Source of the DNA: UBA7359 sp047618295
GTDB taxonomy: Bacteria; Pseudomonadota; Gammaproteobacteria; Eutrophobiales; Eutrophobiaceae
Assembly: GCA_047618295.1 (NCBI GenBank)
Contig: JBLHKL010000095.1
Location: 1-8,538 of the forward strand
Length of the DNA stretch: 8,538 bases
Direction: 5' to 3'
Positions 7,343 through 8,538 of this stretch are shown here, piece after piece (position 1 is the stretch's first letter; the number at the start of each line of letters is the position of its first letter). Under the pieces are notes generated by a model, which searched no databases, had not been told where the DNA came from, and worked only from the letters and a program-made list of their open reading frames with translations. The position numbers were made by a program, and so were the translations under genes.

Positions 7343-7360
7343 TGCTTATATAAATAAGCA
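7343..7360 (+). other. Perfect small hairpin between apbE and the DUF3301 gene
   Basis: TGCTTAT (7343-7349) and ATAAGCA (7354-7360) form a perfect 7-bp stem around a 4-base ATAA loop, starting 4 bases after the apbE stop. The stem is AT-rich (two G-C pairs) and is not followed by a T-run, so it is not a standard intrinsic terminator. It could mark mRNA processing or stability between the two genes, or be chance. Confidence 0.4.
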
Positions 7361-7378
7361 CTACAGAGATAGCCATCG

Positions 7379-7717
7379 ATGAATGAAATTATTTTCCTGA
7401 TCATACTAGGCCTTGCAGTCTGGTTTTGGCAGGATGCCTTACGTGCACGCGAACTGGCTGTGAAACGCTCACGTCGATATTGTCGCGATATTAATTACCA
7501 GTTTTTGGATGAAACTGTGGCGATGACATCGATTAAACCCGGCCGTGATTTTTCTGGTAATTTTGCATTTCACCGTTATTACCGTTTTGAATTCAGCCCG
7601 GATGGTCAAAACCGTTTTAGTGGCACCGCCTATGTAATAGGTCATCATCTGCAATCGATACAGCTTGATCATCCTGATGGTATAATTCTGGACTCCAGTT
7701 TAAACAAAGAAGATTAA
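7379..7717 (+). CDS. DUF3301 family small membrane-anchored protein, function unknown
   Basis: This 112-residue protein matches the pattern I recall for the DUF3301 family (mostly gammaproteobacterial, uncharacterised). An N-terminal hydrophobic segment (about 3-17) is followed by DALRARELA (19-27), Cys35, the QFLDETV motif (41-47), an Arg/Gly segment, the HRYYRFEFSPDG core (65-76) and a C-terminal beta-rich stretch (SGTAYVIGHHLQSIQL, 81-96). A single N-terminal membrane anchor with the soluble part in the cytoplasm fits the Arg-rich stretch after the helix; topology is inferred. It lies 39 bases after apbE and 19 before yajQ on the same strand, so it is probably part of the same transcript. 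A weak purine-rich stretch (agagat) lies about 12 bases before the ATG. No catalytic residues are recognisable. Confidence 0.85.
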   Translation: MNEIIFLIILGLAVWFWQDALRARELAVKRSRRYCRDINYQFLDETVAMTSIKPGRDFSGNFAFHRYYRFEFSPDGQNRFSGTAYVIGHHLQSIQLDHPDGIILDSSLNKED

Positions 7718-7723
7718 ATCAAC

Positions 7724-7727
7724 GGAG
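7724..7727 (+). promoter_or_regulatory. Ribosome binding site of yajQ
   Basis: GGAG, within aacggagatt, lies 9 bases before the yajQ ATG at 7737. It is the clearest Shine-Dalgarno site in the window, where most other starts have weak or no such site, and it fixes the start of yajQ. It may mean yajQ is translated more strongly than its neighbours. Confidence 0.7.
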
Positions 7728-7736
7728 ATTTAAACA

Positions 7737-8219
7737 ATGCCTTCATTTGATGTTGTATCTGAGATTGACCAACATGAACTTACTAACGCGATTGATCAAG
7801 CGAACAGAGAAATAAGCAATCGCTTTGATTTTAAGGGAACCGATTCGAAGATTGAATTGGTTGATAATAGCCTGACTATCATCTCTTCATCTGAATTTCA
7901 GGTTAAACAGATTCATGACATACTTGAGACAAAGATAGTGAAACGCAGTATTGATATACGTTGTCTGGAGTACGGCGATATTGTTGAAAATAATAAAGAA
8001 GCTAGACAAACTGTTGCGATAAAAAAAGGAGTTGATACTGAGCTTGCCAGAAAGATAGTAAAAATGATCAAGGGTAGTAAGTTAAAGGTTCAGGCAGCGA
8101 TTCAGGGAGATCAAGTTCGGATAACCGGAAAGAAACGTGATGACTTACAAGAAACGATAGCAGCGATTAAAGAAGAAAAATTTGAACTGCCTCTGCAATA
8201 TATAAATTTTCGGGACTAA
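7737..8219 (+). CDS. yajQ: YajQ family nucleotide-binding protein (DUF520)
   Basis: YajQ is a small cytoplasmic protein of two ferredoxin-like domains. Family members have been reported to bind nucleotides or tRNA, and the Xanthomonas homologue binds cyclic di-GMP and acts with a transcription factor; which role applies here cannot be read from sequence. The 160 residues match E. coli YajQ across their full length: MPSFDVVSE at the start, SNRFDFKG (27-34), SSEFQVKQIHDIL (51-63), KIVKMIKGSKLKVQAAIQGD (106-125), RITGKKRDDLQ (128-138) and the ending YINFRD. The start is fixed by the conserved MPSFD and a good Shine-Dalgarno site. It lies between the DUF3301 gene and the PHP-domain gene, all on the same strand. 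Confidence 0.96.
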   Translation: MPSFDVVSEIDQHELTNAIDQANREISNRFDFKGTDSKIELVDNSLTIISSSEFQVKQIHDILETKIVKRSIDIRCLEYGDIVENNKEARQTVAIKKGVDTELARKIVKMIKGSKLKVQAAIQGDQVRITGKKRDDLQETIAAIKEEKFELPLQYINFRD

Positions 8220-8230
8220 AAATTAAGTCT

Positions 8231-8538
8231 ATGTCACATGTATTCGATTTACACAGCCATTCAACTGCTTCAGATGGCATATTATCACCCGAGTTACTAG
8301 TTGAAAAAGCCAGTGCAGTGGGGATCAATACTTTGGCATTAACTGATCACGATACAGTCTCAGGATTAGCTGCCGCGCATAGTGCTGCAAAAAATCACGG
8401 TGTGACTCTCATTAATGGCATAGAGTTATCTTGCCTATGGAATAATAAAACTATTCATGTTGTTGGATTAAATTTTAAAGCTGAGAACAAAACGATAATT
8501 GATGCAACAACTCACCTGAATCACCTACGCGAAGAACG
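8231..8538 (+). CDS. PHP-domain phosphoesterase, RNase AM/YciV (TrpH) type, N-terminal part (3' end beyond window)
   Basis: The open frame from ATG 8231 runs off the right edge after 102 codons, so only the N-terminal third or so of a roughly 280-residue protein is seen. The PHP metal-site motifs are intact: DLHSHSTASDG (6-16), LTDHDT (37-42), GIELS (63-67, E65) and IHVVGL (75-80, H76). This pattern is close to E. coli YciV (RNase AM), which is described as a 5'-3' exonuclease acting on RNA 5' ends and on 3',5'-nucleotide bisphosphates such as pAp. An equivalent role here is inferred from family likeness; the C-terminal half is needed to separate it from other PHP phosphatases. It starts 11 bases after yajQ with only a weak Shine-Dalgarno site, consistent with read-through from yajQ. 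In many gammaproteobacteria this gene precedes a Sua5/YciO-type gene, which may lie just outside. Confidence 0.88.
   Translation, partial: MSHVFDLHSHSTASDGILSPELLVEKASAVGINTLALTDHDTVSGLAAAHSAAKNHGVTLINGIELSCLWNNKTIHVVGLNFKAENKTIIDATTHLNHLREE

Noticed and set aside
8015..8030. Run of seven A's in yajQ as a possible programmed frameshift site
   Set aside because: The frame continues intact through conserved YajQ sequence, and ATA-AAA-AAA simply encodes Ile-Lys-Lys; there is no alternative-frame product or downstream structure to support slippage.

Overview
The window reads as ordinary chromosomal DNA of a moderately AT-rich gammaproteobacterium. This rests on protein families: MltF, SrkA (YihE), YajQ, a DUF3301 protein and an RNase AM/YciV-type PHP protein all closely resemble gammaproteobacterial versions, and SrkA and DUF3301 are largely confined to that group. 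I cannot name a genus. There are no tRNA or rRNA genes, insertion sequences, phage genes or CRISPR arrays.

Layout. (1) 1-379, minus: the N-terminal part of a secreted endonuclease I-type nuclease, cut by the window edge. It is divergent from (2) 501-1931, plus: mltF, a lipoprotein lytic transglycosylase. (3) 1933-3189, minus: a protein built almost wholly of ten 36-residue Sel1-like repeats, convergent with mltF with a single base between the stop codons. (4) 3287-4309, plus: srkA, a stress-response protein kinase. (5) 4310-4456: an intergenic gap holding a degenerate inverted repeat of the CACAGAG type. (6) 4457-8538, plus: five closely spaced genes (gaps of 9, 39, 19 and 11 bases) that look like one transcription unit: an ABC half-transporter, apbE (periplasmic FAD:protein FMN transferase lipoprotein), a small single-pass DUF3301 protein, yajQ (nucleotide-binding protein) and the start of a PHP-domain phosphoesterase that runs off the right edge.

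How the genes may work together. Left of 4310 the genes are individually oriented, with no shared pathway beyond an envelope or stress flavour (secreted nuclease, murein cleavage, SrkA). The right-hand cluster mixes envelope functions (ABC exporter, flavinylation) with nucleotide-related cytoplasmic functions (YajQ, PHP phosphoesterase). Co-transcription is inferred from spacing alone; no common pathway is evident.

I found no clearly new system. The points most worth a second look are the endonuclease I homologue with Gln where the family has its catalytic His, the CACAGAG-type intergenic repeat, the very regular ten-unit Sel1 protein with no export signal, and the apbE/ABC/DUF3301/yajQ/PHP arrangement.
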